Source: Petunia secreta
Taxonomy: Eukaryota > Streptophyta > Magnoliopsida > Solanales > Solanaceae
NCBI GenBank assembly: GCA_029990175.1
Contig: JARKIP010000022.1
Coordinates: 25,642,001-25,706,000, forward strand
Reading direction: 5' to 3'
DNA: 64,000 nucleotides
Shown here: positions 33,236-45,649 of the stretch, in pieces
Layout of the letters: every line of letters begins with the position of its first letter
Numbering within the stretch: position 1 is the stretch's first letter
Program-made: the position numbers and the translations under genes
The notes under the pieces: generated by a model
The model's input: the letters and a program-made list of their open reading frames with translations, nothing else
Told to the model about the DNA's origin: nothing
Databases searched by the model: none

Positions 33236-34493
33236 AGGTGCCATCCTGAAGAACATGCCCCTGATGGCGTGCTGGTGCTAATGAGGCAACTGCTGATCTA
33301 GCTGGCTGGGCTACACCATTACCACCCCTAGTCGGGAAATCTCTCATGAAATGGTCTTCCTTTTGAAAAATATAACGAGTATCAACTCCTAACTTACATG
33401 GTCTCAAGTGGCGTCTACCACAATCTGGACATCTGGGATATGTCTGACTGGCCGGTATAGAAGTACCACGATGCTTAAATCCTGAAGTCTATGTTGCGTG
33501 AGTAGATCTGGACTGAGGAGGTCTATCAGATCTCAGGCCATAAGACTGTGGATGTATACTAGCTGGTGGCTGTCTAACACTCTGCTGTCTACTCACTCCG
33601 GACGTCTCTCCAAACGAACCAGAAAATCTGCCTCTCTTGTGTAACACTCTATCCCAGTCGACTCTCTGTTTCTGCTTTCTCTCCTCAAGTAATAAACCAA
33701 ATTCCTGAATATGTGATGTGTTCATACCTGACTTCATAGCAACCATCATATAGTTGTTCACTAGGCGTGGACCCAGTCACACTACATACCTGTGAATTCT
33801 ATCCTCCATACTGGCTACCACAATAGGGTCAAACCTTACTAAGAAACTAAAGCAATAACTATACTCTTCTACGCTCAAACTTCCATGTCTTAAGGTTAGG
33901 AACTGATTAACACGTGCTCTCTGTGTCTCTATAGGCATATACTGATGAAGGAAGGTATCTAAGAATTCCTATCAAGTAGCCGGCGTAGAATCTGGCCCTC
34001 TAGATAGCTCCCATGTCTGATACCACCCTGCTGCTAGATCATGGAATCTGAATGCGGCCAACTCTACTGACTCTGTCTCTGATGCGTGCATGACCCTCAA
34101 CACCCTGGCTATCCTCACAAGAAAATCCTGAGGGTCCTCTCCTGTACGAGATCCAGTAAAGATAGGAGGCTCTAGTCGGATAAAATCCCTGATCCTGGAT
34201 CCAGTATCTCCCTGGGCCTCTGGACTATGCTGTCTAGTCTGAGCAACTATAACACTGGTCAATAATCTGATGGCATCCCTCACTTCCTGCCCCTGACTAT
34301 TAGGCTGAGGAGCTGGAGGTATGGCAGCTGCAGTCCCTCTAATATCGCCCTGAACTGAAGGGATCTGTGAGGCCTCAGATGGAGCCTCAGGTCTGAACTC
34401 CTCACTCTCATCCACCTCAGGTGGCACTCTACTAGTACCCTGGCCGGCGATAGCCTTGCCCTTTTGGCAGCTGTTAATTTTTTTCGGCGGCAT
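33216..34493 (-). pseudogene. Element A gag, degenerate
   Basis: ATG at 34493 (MPPKKINSCQKG). An acidic N-terminus, then the capsid core (FIRLEPPIFTGSRTGEDPQDFL, AAFRFHDLAAGWYQTW) to 33972, then stops and frame changes; 33761-33489 covers the basic region (RKQKQRVDWDR, RQPPASIHPQSYG), and near 33370 a decayed knuckle (CPDCGRRHLRPC, then IFQKEDHFMRDFP). No protease follows. Confidence 0.85.
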
Positions 34494-34681
34494 CGCTTAG
34501 CTGAAAACACTATTGTTAGAGAGCTGAATTCTATAACTATGGCTCTATTGCACGATCTAGAGAAGAAAGAAAGACAACTGTCCTGAAGTGCCCTGTAACC
34601 TTCTGTTAAAAAGTATGGCGCGCAACAACTCCTAAAGAAGACTCTACTAGACACGGCCTGTAGACACCCTAGGACTGAACT

Positions 34682-34693
34682 GCTCTGATACCA
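34682..34693 (-). other. Primer-binding site of A, tRNA-iMet
   Basis: Minus-strand TGGTATCAGAGC, 4 bp from the LTR end. Confidence 0.92.
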
Positions 34694-34697
34694 CTTT

Positions 34698-37270
34698 TGT
34701 CACGACCCAACCTAGGGTCGCGACGGATGACCAACACTAAGTGTCGATCATCACTAATCCTGCTGATAATCTTCTAACCATGAATATAACTGATAAACAG
34801 AATAAGCATAAACCTAACTGATAAGAATTATGCAATGCAAAAAAAATACTGACAAGGCTAACATAAGCTGACATACATAACATACTGACAGAACCACACA
34901 GGGACGTATCTACAGGCCCCTAAGAGTGCTGAACTGAATATACAAAGGACGGGACAAGGCCCCGACATACCTAAGCTGGCTGCCTGTACGCATACCAAAA
35001 GATAAGTAACTCCGGGAGTAAGCGGAGTGACTCTAATAGCTGAAAGATGGCCTACTAACGTGGTCCAAGCATTGATCTATCTGCACCTGCGCGGCATGAA
35101 ACGCAACGCCCCAGAAAAAGGCGTGAGTACGATATGTACCAAGTATGTAAGGCATAAGAATATAATATATAATAGCTGAATGAAACTGTAAGGCTAGAGT
35201 ATAAATATGTAAATATGACCTGGAGCATAGCAGTATAGCCGGAAATCTGAAGAGCGTACTAAACATGATCTGAATATAAACTGAAGTCTAGCTGAATCTG
35301 AAACTGAAAACTGAGCTGAACTATACTGATAAATGACTGTAATATCACTGATAACTGGTAACTAGAAACTGGAATTGATAGCTGTCAACTGATACTAGCT
35401 GTCAACTGATACTGACATTAAGAACTGGTGGCTGATAATTGAGAACTGATAACTGGTACTGAGCTAAAACTGAACTGTTATCTGAACTGGTACCTGTCTG
35501 GTGTTATGGGCTATATCCCCCATAATCAGGTAACTAAACATCTGAACTAGTACCTTTCTGGTGTTATGGGCTGTATCCCCCCAAATCAGGTAACTGAAAA
35601 CCTGAACTAACCTCATGTATAATCATGCAGTGCATACTGTGGCTATATACGCGTATATAACAAACCTGGCGGGTGTTATGGGCTATATCCCCCCAAGAAA
35701 GTAATATCTAGTCTCTCTGGTCAGAGTGTGTGAATGACACCCGGTCACTCTTAGTGTTTCAACTCCCGCCTGAACCAGAGGGGCTGTATCCCCCAGACGG
35801 GTAGTATCACACACGACCGGACTGTGTGTCCAATGTCCAGCCTCTATGGGGGACTCCAAATCACACATAACATGATCACAATATAAGAATAAGCATGTAT
35901 GAGGCATAACACATGTGGCAACAATAGATATGGACTCAAAGGAATGATAAGAAAACTCCGAATAGAATTATAGACACAACGTAGAACTCAGAATTTGTCC
36001 AACTCATTGAATTTCTATAAAATTTTCGGCAGAGTTTCTCCTGAAACTAGATGATCCGCAAAAACAGAACCAGTACTATATTATTCACGGGAATGGATAC
36101 CCGGATAAACTGATAACATAAACATGTTAAACAGATAACAAGATGAGACGACTGGATGACATAACAAATCCGCAGATAGAATTTTTGGGCAGCACCACTG
36201 TCCTGCTTTTCGACCTAAGTTTCAGAGTGTAGATCAAAGATATAGACATCTTGGTCTTCATGAAATTTTTAGATATATGTCTTAGGGTTCCAGGGAATCT
36301 TGAATCATATTAATATCAATTTTATGGAAGGAGTTATGATCAATATACTAACAGCTGTCCAAAGATCAAAATGATTTTTCAGATTTTGAAACGATTTGTC
36401 TTGCTGATTCGGACGTCTTTCACCTTAGATCTTAGTACCAAATTAAGTACATACAAGGTTTCCTTGATACCATACCAGTTTATCATAAGAAACACTAAGT
36501 TTAGAACTAAGAAAAGCTTCAAAAACTAAAAGATACATGCCTTGCCAAAAGAAAGGTTTAGTCTTACATACCTTCGATGTTTCTTGCTTCTAAACCTTGT
36601 TTCCCTTGAATTCCACACCTTCTAAAGCTTAAACAAGCTATAACATAGAATTTGGGTGCTTTAATTAGCCATGAATTAATTCTAAAACTCAAACTATAGA
36701 CGAAATTGAAGGTAGTATAACGTTACCGTAATCGCGTAGAGCGTTTTGACGCAATCTGTCTTCAATTTCGAGTTAAGATTGAAGTTCTTCCTTCAAAAAC
36801 TTGAAAATTGCTTCACTATTCATTAGAGAACTGTTTCTATCGGTTATATTCTGTAAATGACGAAAAGAAGACATGTTTTTCCTTTTATACTTGAAACATT
36901 TCAGTTCTAGCCCTCTTTTGTGCTTATGTCCCTTCTTTTGGCATGATTTCTAATGCTCATATCGTTTTATTCATATGTTGTATGAGCGAACCGTTAAAAG
37001 TAGTGGAAAATAAACTCCAAGACCTTCAATTTGATATATGATATGTCCCCAAAAGACCTCATATAACACATGAAATTAATTGCTGAAAAAGCTTTGCTAC
37101 AAGGCAATTGCTTAGTCGGTTTTTCCACAACTTAAATTCGATTTTTCCCAAACTTTATATTCAACAAATAAACATCATATATGGTCATTTTATGACTTTA
37201 AACTCACTTAAATCATTCTTAACATGTCATTAGAATGATATACATCACTTTAGACATACGGGGTGTAACA
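34698..37270 (-). repeat. 5' LTR of element A
   Basis: Opens TGTCACGACCC, closes GGGTGTAACA, 2,573 bp. It carries a segment near 36670-36745 absent from the 3' LTR. TATA motif at about 36880-36890 on the minus strand. Confidence 0.93.
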
Positions 37271-37275
37271 GTAGA
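37271..37275. other. Target-site duplication of A, right copy
   Basis: GTAGA following the A LTR. Confidence 0.9.
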
Positions 37276-37809
37276 CACCAAATAGCAACTGCTATACTCA
37301 ATCATTCATCAAAAACTAGTTGCTTACAATAAAAGGAAATGAGGTTTTTATAGACTATTCTAAGGACAAAATAGTAAATGGTCACAGGTGACCAATAGGA
37401 GTAAGCCACGCGGGGATGAATAAACTGAGTGTTCGGTCACTCCTTCAACCGAACACTTGATCCTTCAACCGAACACTTGAGTTTCAAACACTTAGCTTGA
37501 GTTCTTGACTTCGGTGCTCAGCTACTCAACTCGGCTCATTTTGACATCGGACGCTCTTCCTTCAGTCGATTGTTTGCTTTACTTCAGCGTCGATGTTGAG
37601 TGTTTGGTTGGGGTTCGGTCGCTCCCTTCTTCGAGCTCAAGCTTATTAGTGAAGCCTTCGATTCTTGAGCTCGCCAATCAGCTTCAGAACGATTGCTTTC
37701 TCCCGACCATGCTAAGTGAATGTGAACATCGTGCAACAGCTTGGCTTGGCTTTGTATCATCGGCCTCGGTGGATTGAACACTTGATCAGCACGTGTTCGG
37801 GCTGCATCA
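37276..37809 (-). repeat. 3' LTR of C, proximal piece
   Basis: Ends CTGCATCA next to the polypurine tract. TATA-like GTTTTTATAG near 37347. Contains two direct GATCCTTCAACCGAACACTT-like units (about 37440-37480) and several TTCGGT-centred inverted motifs, in the place where G and B carry their GC hairpins. The inner part is coding on the minus strand. Confidence 0.75.
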
Positions 37810-38671
37810 TCCTCCCTTCTTGAGAAGATTTTGTCCTCGAAATCGCGCCACCCTCTTCCTCTAGTTCATAGCAACAGATCATTATCAGCACAGCCTCTTC
37901 ATCAACATCTTTCGCCCTCGACTTTGGTTCCTGCAAAACATGGACAGGAATGAGCAGAGGTAATCTCCAAGCCTTAATGAGACAACAACAGAGTTTTCCC
38001 TTAAGCTCGTTTTCATGATTGGGTGTTCGAGCACTTCCAAACCTTCCTCGAGCGATATCATTAGTCGTCGGGGCATTAGCAAGCCAAAAGATAAGCATGA
38101 GCCAAGAAAACATACCGTCCTCATAGAGTTTACAAGTTTCGATCACATACCACAAGAATCTCCACGGCGTGTCGTTCCAGAAGCTCTTCACTTGCGCTAA
38201 TTTCAAACATTTAGAATACTCTCCGCGGTTAAGCACAACACAAGAAAAATTATTCCAACACAACCTTAGGAATTTTATACTATTCAACCTCAAAAGCATT
38301 GAGTCAAACAAACCATAGTTAAGATCAATTCCGAGGTCAATTCTCAATGAAGTTGACACATCAAATATGACACTGAAGTGTCCCTTTAAGCCCTCGGAGT
38401 GAGCTCCTCGACCCAAAAGCTCTCTCCGGATTGACACCGGCACACAAACCCTTCCCTGTTTGAAAAGGTAGCCTTCGTGCCATTGATATTTTCCCACCCA
38501 TCGACCACTCAAGATAACGTCTCGGACGCCCTTAAGCTTAGGATCGTGTTCAGGCATAAACTCGACGCCTTTGAACCCTACCAGTCTAGAAGTGAGAGTG
38601 ATCGCTAAGGCGAACTTCATCGATAGTGCATCGGACACAATTTGCACAAACGCTTCATCATAGGCAAACAA
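37757..38671 (-). pseudogene. Element C ORF: RNase H/integrase joint, foreign insert, CRM tail
   Basis: 304 residues open. Residues 14-95 align with G from the end of RNase H (SDALSMKFALAITLTSRL, HDPKLKGVRD, KYQWHEGYLFKQGRVCVP) to the start of the integrase finger (GAHSEGLKGHF). Residues 96-265 are unrecognised and replace the integrase core. The frame then reads ISRTKSSQEG, the motif before the polypurine tract in G and B, and crosses into the LTR. No catalytic integrase residues are present. The first 13 residues and the DNA up to 38715 do not match RNase H. Confidence 0.65.
37810..37823 (-). other. Polypurine tract of C
   Basis: Minus-strand TCAAGAAGGGAGGA before the LTR, the CRM-family block with one G fewer. 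Confidence 0.8.
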
Positions 38672-38715
38672 ATAGTAGAGAAAAGTACTGCCTAGGGTGA
38701 CTACATCAATGGGGT

Positions 38716-39689
38716 TGTAGACAATAAATTTTACTGCCTGAAAATAATCAAGACAAGAAAAATATCCACAAGTAATATTTGATTTATAAGAAAAAGGATG
38801 CTGGTTACAATCTCTAAATATCTAAATTAAAGATGTAATCCTCTGATTCTTCTCTTCACGGATTTGATTCGAGGGCAATAAAGCTTGATCTCGAACTTGA
38901 TGGATTTGGTTTGATTCAAGGGCTCTTGAGCTTGATCTTGAATAAATAGATTTGACTTGATTTGATTCAAGAGCTTTTGAGCTTGATCTTGAACTTGATG
39001 GATTTGACTTGATTCAAGGATTTGAGAGCTTGTTCTTGAATATGTGGATTTGACTTGATTCAAGGGCTAAGGAGCTTGTTCTTGAATGTATGGATTTGAT
39101 TTGATCACGAACGTGGCGGCAGGCTTTGACCACGAACGTGGCGGCAGAATATGTATGGAAAGAATTCTTTATCACAGCCAGGAGGGATAGGCTTTGTGAT
39201 TTATAGAAGACTTCTTGGTCATAGCCAGGAGGGAAGGCTTCTTGATGTATAAAATGCTTCTTGATCTCCAGCAGAATGGAAGACTTCTATGTATCTCCTC
39301 CTTGATTTCTCCATTGGTAGATGGGAGCTTTCACCAACTTCTGAATATCTTCTCAAGAGTTATGTAACCCCTCTATTTATAGTTGTAGGGGAATGGACTT
39401 ACTTTCATTTGATTGGTCCACTTCAGTCATCAAACCTATCACAAAAGCTATGTGATAAGAATGAATTTAATTGGCCAAGACATGTCATATTGGACACTTG
39501 GATGGTTTTGATTGGCTATCAATTTGAGTAGACATGCTACATCATTTATTCACATGTCATAGTTTCATTGGCCCTTGATTTGATCTGGCGCCACATCATT
39601 TGGCACGTGGCAGGGACCTTGGACTAATAAATCTTGAATTAAATCAATTCATTTATTGAATTAAATTTAATAAAATTCATGTGTCTACA
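38716..39689 (-). repeat. D LTR1 (3' LTR of internal 1)
   Basis: 974 bp. Minus-strand TATA motif CTATAAATAGAG at 39371-39382. About four degenerate units built on TTGATTCAAGG and GAGCTTGATCTTGAA lie at 38876-39075, plus two GATCACGAACGTGGCGGCAG-like units at about 39102-39147. Confidence 0.93.
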
Positions 39690-40952
39690 AATGCCCCCTA
39701 CTTCATGGCTTGTCGGGGTGCAGATTTGTCGAAATATAACGACAAGACTTGAAGTACCAATAAAGATGACATTTCGGTCAAATGAAGGACTGAAGTACTT
39801 GGAGTATTTGAAAACACATGATCCTAGCCATCGTTCTAAGCTAAGACATAGTACATGAACTAGCAAGTTGAAAAATGCAGTAGTTTTCAGCAATGTATTT
39901 TCTAAACTTTGCTCAGAATCTGCCTTGTCTTTTTACTCAACTTCTCACACTTTACCAAATTGATGGTAGTTTTGTATAGAAGGGTTTAACTCACGGATCA
40001 CTTATTTCTGCAGAATCAAGACTCGTAGAGCTGCAACAGACGTGAAATTCAAGACCAAACGTCATCACAATTAGCCAAACTTAACTCCTGAAATTGATGC
40101 TGGTGTTCCATGTTGATTTGGTAATCCGACTTAGTCCTGTTAAAAATGTCACATCTCATAATATAAGTATGCAAATCAGGAGCCGCTTGATTCTGTAGAA
40201 TTGCAACTCGAATTTCTTGGACATAAAAATTAGAAGGCTAAACTCCTTCACAATTAGCCAGAATAAATTTTTAAAATTAATGCAGTTTTTCCCGCGCTGA
40301 CTTTGACAGACCTGCGCGACCTCACGGAAAACTCTATATCTTGAGTTAGGAGTATCAGAATTACAAGCTGTTTGAACCGTTGGAAAGGTGACTTCTAAGG
40401 ATACAACATATGGCAAAATTACTTGCTGAATCCTTAGACATTAATACAGTTTATTTTTTGAATTCTATTCTAAATTTTGACATTCATATTGTTGCAGATT
40501 TGGGTATCTTGAATAAAACAAATCATGACTCCTTGCAGGTGTGCCCGAATTGTGAGATGTATGCACTGCTGGAAAGTGGTCTCACATAAAAATGACTCTT
40601 GAAGATATCAAGACTTAAGTCTTTCAATATTTTCCTCAGTAATTTCTCAGAGTTGATGCAGCCGCACCAAACTTTCAGCTTTTCATACTTGCGATAAGAT
40701 TTTCATATCTTGGCTAGGGCCTTCCAAATCATGTGAAATGTGATTCTTCGGAACTCCAAATCATAAGTGTTGCAAGTAAGCTGAAGTCGGTGGCAAGATT
40801 TCATATTGGATATCAAATCATAAGTGAAGAGGATCAAGTCGTTACGTAGTTCGAAAGAAGTGTGATTTTCTTTTTATGAAGATTATACTCATGCAAAAAA
40901 GGAGTAGCATACAGTTTAAGCTCGTGTGTCGAGGAACACTGTGACTTGCAGT
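39690..40952 (-). other. Internal 1, non-coding 3' part
   Basis: Starts with the polypurine tract (minus-strand TAGGGGGCAT, 39691-39700). No coding sequence. Carries the degenerate TTACAAGC.GTTTGAACCGTTGGAAAG module (about 40330-40420) and TTTAAGCTCGTG-type units just after gag. Confidence 0.7.
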
Positions 40953-42644
40953 TTAGGCTCGTGCTTCGGGTAGCACTACAGCTGAATTGTCTTTGCCTTC
41001 ATATTCTTCAATTGTTTCAATTGTAGGATTGAATGAACAAAAGGAAAGAGAAACTTGATTCGTGCTCGCCATTTCTTCTTCTAGCAAGATTTTTCCTTCA
41101 CGAGCCAAGTCCATGACCTTTTCTTTGAAGATGAAGCACTTTTCAATGGGGTGACCAATCAGGCGATGGTACTTGCAGTAATTTGGACTATCAGTCTTCT
41201 CAGCTTCATTTGGTCGCTTCATCTCGGGCAACTGAATGAGTTTTAACTCAAGGAGTTCTTGAAATATGGCAGGAACATCCGAGTCGAGGAATGGATATTC
41301 CTTTGCTTGCATTTCTTTCAATGTTAAATTTTGACTTGTTTTGTCTCGCATGAAAGTTGATTCAACACTCCCCTTACTACTCGTCTTTGCGGCGACTTTC
41401 AAGGGAGAAGTGTTGATATTCATGGATTCTTCAATTTCATCATCGGATGCAAACTTGCCCCCACTTTCGGTTTCTTGCATGTCTTCATCACCTTTACAAG
41501 GATTGTAAACAGGAGGCCCTTGGTTTCCACTCGCAGCCATGCTTAGTTCCATCTCATGTGCACGGGTGGCCAGCTCTTCAAATGTTTTTGGCTTTATTCC
41601 TTGTAAGATATAGCGGAGTCCCCAGTGCATGCCTTGGATGCACATTTTGATGCTGGATGTTTCGCTAAGGCGGTCATTGCAATTAAGGCTTAGGCTCCTC
41701 CAACGATTTATGAAGTCGATGACTTGTTCATCTTTCAACTGACGGGCATTTGTAAGTTCAACCATACTAACAATGCGCCTTATGCTATAGAAGCGGTTGA
41801 GGAATTCATACTCCAACTGTTCCCAACTGTCAATGGATCGAGGCTCGAGGTCTGTGTACCAGTCGAAAGCATTTCCTTTGAGAGATCGGACAAATTGCTT
41901 GACAAGGTGATCACCATAAGTGCCAGCATTGTTACATGTCTCAATATAGTGCGCCATATGTTGTTTGGGATTGCCCCCATGATGAAGTCTTTCAATTGAT
42001 CTACAGGAATCAGGCCGTCCGAAGAAACTTGGATTACTTTTGTTGCGACCAATTGCTTGTCGGATGACTCTCCCATTTCTTGTGTTTCAGGAAGACCTAT
42101 AGGTGCTTGTCTTGGTTCTCCTTCCACCATGCTCTCCACCCTACTTGCTAACTTAGCAATTCGAGCGTCTTGGTCTTTCATGTACTTTGTTAGGCCATTA
42201 ACTGCTTTTGTCAATTTTGCAAGTTCTTCTTCTATGGTAGAGGCTTCAATCATCATTGCTTGTGCAACCACCAAGGAGGAAGAAGAATGGTACGAATCAC
42301 CACTTAGGCAGAGCTCGGATGGAGGTGAGCCATGAGGAGAGACTAGAGTAGATCTAGTATTGAAGACATCATCATCATTTTGCATAGAACGGGTTTTGGA
42401 ATCGCTAAGTTAAGCCGGATTTGTTTCTACCACCTCAGTTGTGCTAGACCTTTGTTTAAATATGAGGGAAGATGATCTCGCTTCTTTTGGAGGTGATGTA
42501 CTTGAAGCATGAGTTGAATTGGACGGCACTTGAAGTACTTGTTGGCCCAACTTTTCAACTTTGCTCCATTTGGTTTGGCGAATTATCTCCATGACAATAT
42601 CCAATTCATTTGGAATCAATAGCATTGATAGTCTTTTGAGACAT
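40953..42644 (-). pseudogene. D gag copy 1, three lesions
   Basis: ATG at 42644. Compared with the intact copy at 52776-54602: a 2-bp loss near the start (about 42611) shifts the frame, a TAA replaces Gln at about 42409, and a 133-bp deletion between GGATT repeats (about 41970) shifts it again. The capsid core, FVRSLKGNAFDWYTDLEP, and the knuckle remain readable from 41957 to 40953. The primer site follows at 42690-42707. Confidence 0.9.
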
Positions 42645-42689
42645 CTTGATGTTTTTTACTTCAAAGAGAAGAGATGAGAGGTAGAGATT

Positions 42690-42707
42690 GTCCCACTGGG
42701 CGTGCCA
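42690..42707 (-). other. Primer-binding site, D internal 1
   Basis: Minus-strand TGGCACGCCCAGTGGGAC, 4 bp (AATT) from the LTR. Its form fits a tRNA 3' end but I cannot assign the tRNA. Confidence 0.75.
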
Positions 42708-42711
42708 AATT

Positions 42712-43682
42712 TGTAGACAATAAATTTTATTGCCTGAAAATAATACAGACAAGAAAAATATCCACAAATAATATTTGATTTATAAGAAAAAGGATGCGGG
42801 TTACAATCTCTAAATATCTAAATTAAAGATGTAATCCTCCGATTCTTCTCTTCACTGATTTGCTTCGAGGGCAATAAAGCTTGATCTCGAACTTGATGGA
42901 TTTGGTTTGATTCAAGGGCTCTTGAGCTTGATCTTGAATATGTAGATTTGACTTGATTTGATTCAAGAGCTTTTGAGCTTGATCTTGAACTTGATGGATT
43001 TGACTTGATTCAAGGATATGAGAGCTTGTTCTTGAATATGTGGATTTGACTTGATTCAAGGGCTAAGGAGATTGTTCTTGAATGTATGGATTTGATTTAA
43101 TCACGAACGTGGCAGGCTTTGATCACGAACGTGGCGGCAGAATCTGTATGGAAAGAATTCTTTATCACAGCCAGGAGGGATAGGCTTTGTGATTTATAGA
43201 AGACTTCTTGGTCATAGCCAGGAGGGAAGGCTTCTTGATGTATGAAATGCTTCTTGATCTCCGGCAGAATGGAAGACTTCTATGTATCTCCTCCTTGATT
43301 TCTCCACTGGTGGATGGGAGCTTTCACCAACTTCTGAGTATCTTCTCAAGAGTTATGTAACCCCTCTATTTATAGTTGTAGGGGAATGGACTTACTTTGA
43401 TTTGATTGGTCCACTTCAGTCATCAAACCTATCACAAAAGCTATGTGATAAGAATGAATTTAATTGGCCAAGACATGTCATATTGGACACTTGGATGGTT
43501 TTGATTGGCTATCAATTTGAGTAGACATGCTACATCATTCATTCACATGTCATAGTTTCATTGGCCCTTGATTTGATTTCGCGCCACATCATTTGACACA
43601 TGGCAGGGACCTTGGACTAATAAATCTTGAATTAAATCAATTCATTTATTGAATTAAATTTAATAAAATTCATGTGTCTACA
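42712..43682 (-). repeat. D LTR2 (5' LTR of internal 1)
   Basis: 971 bp. Marked by AATACAGAC near the start and a short loss in the second GTGGCGGCAG unit. I see no difference from LTR5. Confidence 0.93.
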
Positions 43683-43692
43683 AATGAAAATT

Positions 43693-44665
43693 TGTAGACA
43701 ATAAATTTTATTGCCTGAAAATAATCAAGACAAGAAAAATATCCACAAGTAATATTTGATTTATAAGAAAAAGGATGCGGGTTACAATCTCTAAATATCT
43801 AAATTAAAGATGTAATCCTCTGATTCTTCTCTTCACGGATTTGATTCGAGGGCAATAAAGCTTGATCTCGAACTTGATGGATTTGGTTTGATTCAAGGGC
43901 TCTTGAGCTTGATCTTGAATATGTAGATTTGACTTGATTTGATTCAAGAGCTTTTGAGCTTGATCTTGAACTTGATGGATTTGACTTGATTCAAGGATTT
44001 GAGAGCTTGTTCTTGAATATGTGGATTTGACTTGATTCAAGGGCTAAGGAGCTTGTTCTTGAATGTTGGATTTGATTAGATCACGAACGTGGCGGCAGGC
44101 TTTGATCACGAACGTGGCGGCAGAATATGTATGGAAAGAATTCTTTATCACAGCCAGGAGGGATAGGCTTTGTGATTTATAGAAGACTTCTTGGTCATAG
44201 CCAGGAGGGAAGGCTTCTTGATGTATGAAATGCTTCTTGATCTCCGGCAGAATGGAAGACTTCTATGTATCTCCTCCTTGATTTCTCCACTGGTGGATGG
44301 GAGCTTTCACCAACTTCTGAATATCTTCTCAAGAGTTATGTAACCCCTCTATTTATAGTTGTAGGGGAATGGGCTTACTTTGATTTGATTGGTCCACTTC
44401 AGTCATCAAACCTATCACAAAAGCTATGTGATAAGAATGAATTTAATTGGCCAAGACATGTCATATTGGACACTTGGATGGTTTTGATTGGCTATCAATT
44501 TGAGTAGACATGCTACATCATTCATTCACATGTCATAGTTTCATTGGCCCTTGATTTGATTTGGCGCCACATCATTTGACACGTGGCAGGGACCTTGGAC
44601 TAATAAATCTTGAATTAAATCAATTCATTTATTGAATTAAATTTAATAAAATTCATGTGTCTACA
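43693..44665 (-). repeat. D LTR3 (no internal region)
   Basis: 973 bp, between two identical 10-bp spacers AATGAAAATT (43683-43692, 44666-44675). Marked by GAATGTTGGATTTGATTAGATC. Counterpart of LTR6. Confidence 0.93.
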
Positions 44666-44675
44666 AATGAAAATT

Positions 44676-45649
44676 TGTAGACAATAAATTTTATTGCCTG
44701 AAAATAATCAAGACAAGAAAAATATCCACAAGTAATATTTGATTTATAAGAAAAAGGATGCGGGATACAATATCTAAATATCTAAATTAAAGATGTAATC
44801 CTCTGATTCTTCTCTTCACGGATTTGATTCGAGGGCAATAAAGCTTGATCTCGAACTTGATGGATTTGGTTTGATTCAAGGGCTCTTGAGCTTGATCTTG
44901 AATATGTAGATTTGACTTGATTTGATTCAAGAGCTTTTGAGCTTGATCTTGAACTTGATGGATTTGACTTGATTCAAGGATTTGAGAGCTTGTTCTTGAA
45001 TATGTGGATTTGACTTGATTCAAGGGCTGAGGAGCTTGTTCTTGAATGTACGGATTTGATTTGATCACGAACGTGGCGGCAGGCTTTGATCACGAACGTG
45101 GCGGCAGAATATGTATGGAAAGAATTCTTTATCACAGCCAGGAGGGATAGGCTTTGTGATTTATAGAAGACTTCTTGGTCATAGCCAGGAGGGAAGGCTT
45201 CTTGATGTATGAAATGCTTCTTGATCTCCGGCAGAATGGAAGACTTCTATGTATCTCCTCCTTGATTTCTCCACTTGTGGATGGGAGCTTTCACCAACTT
45301 CTGAATATCTTCTCAAGAGTTATGTAACCCCTCTATTTATAGTTGTAGGGGAATGGACTTACTTTCATTTGATTGGTCCACTTCAGTCATCAAACCTATC
45401 ACAAAAGCTATGTGATAAGAATGAATTTAATTGGCCAAGACATGTCATATTGGACACTTGGATGATTTTGATTGGCTATCAATTTGAGTAAACATGCTAC
45501 ATCATTTATTCACATGTCATAGTTTCATTGGCCCTTGATTTGATTTGGCGCCACATCATTTGACACGTGGCAGGGACCTTGGACTAATAAATCTTGAATT
45601 AAATCAATTCATTTATTGAATTAAATTTAATAAAATTCATGTGTCTACA
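44676..45649 (-). repeat. D LTR4 (3' LTR of internal 2)
   Basis: 974 bp. Marked by GTACGGATTTG and CCACTTGTGG. Counterpart of LTR7, one difference noticed. Confidence 0.93.

Larger units (their letters stand above)
12843..37270 (-). mobile_element. Element A: Tekay/Del-like chromovirus, interrupted by B
   Basis: Complete from LTR to LTR with a GTAGA target duplication. Read on the minus strand: 5' LTR (34698-37270), tRNA-iMet primer site, gag, reverse transcriptase, RNase H, integrase split by B, chromodomain, polypurine tract, 3' LTR (12843-15361). Without B it is about 9.4 kb. The coding part is degenerate and lacks protease. The LTRs differ visibly, including a segment present only in the right LTR near 36670-36745, so it is older than F. 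Confidence 0.93.
12492..38715 (-). mobile_element. Element C: CRM-like non-autonomous element, split by A and truncated at D
   Basis: C consists of a 3' LTR in two pieces (about 12492-12842 and 37276-37809), a polypurine tract, and coding remnants (37757-38671). A is inserted in the LTR with a GTAGA duplication, so the two LTR pieces join precisely across it. C is cut at 38716 by the D array; its 5' half would lie right of the window. The left LTR end is uncertain. Confidence 0.7.

Noticed and set aside
38827..39063. A 78-codon frame (SSQILESSQIHQVQDQAQ) recurring in every D LTR, and the plus-strand 80-codon frame beside it
   Set aside because: The repeats come from the TTGATTCAAGG minisatellite and the LTR copies; frames lie across the TATA region and show no protein family.
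41724..41999. Plus-strand frames opposite D gag (also 47119-47478, 53547-53906)
   Set aside because: Complementary shadows of a recognised gag.
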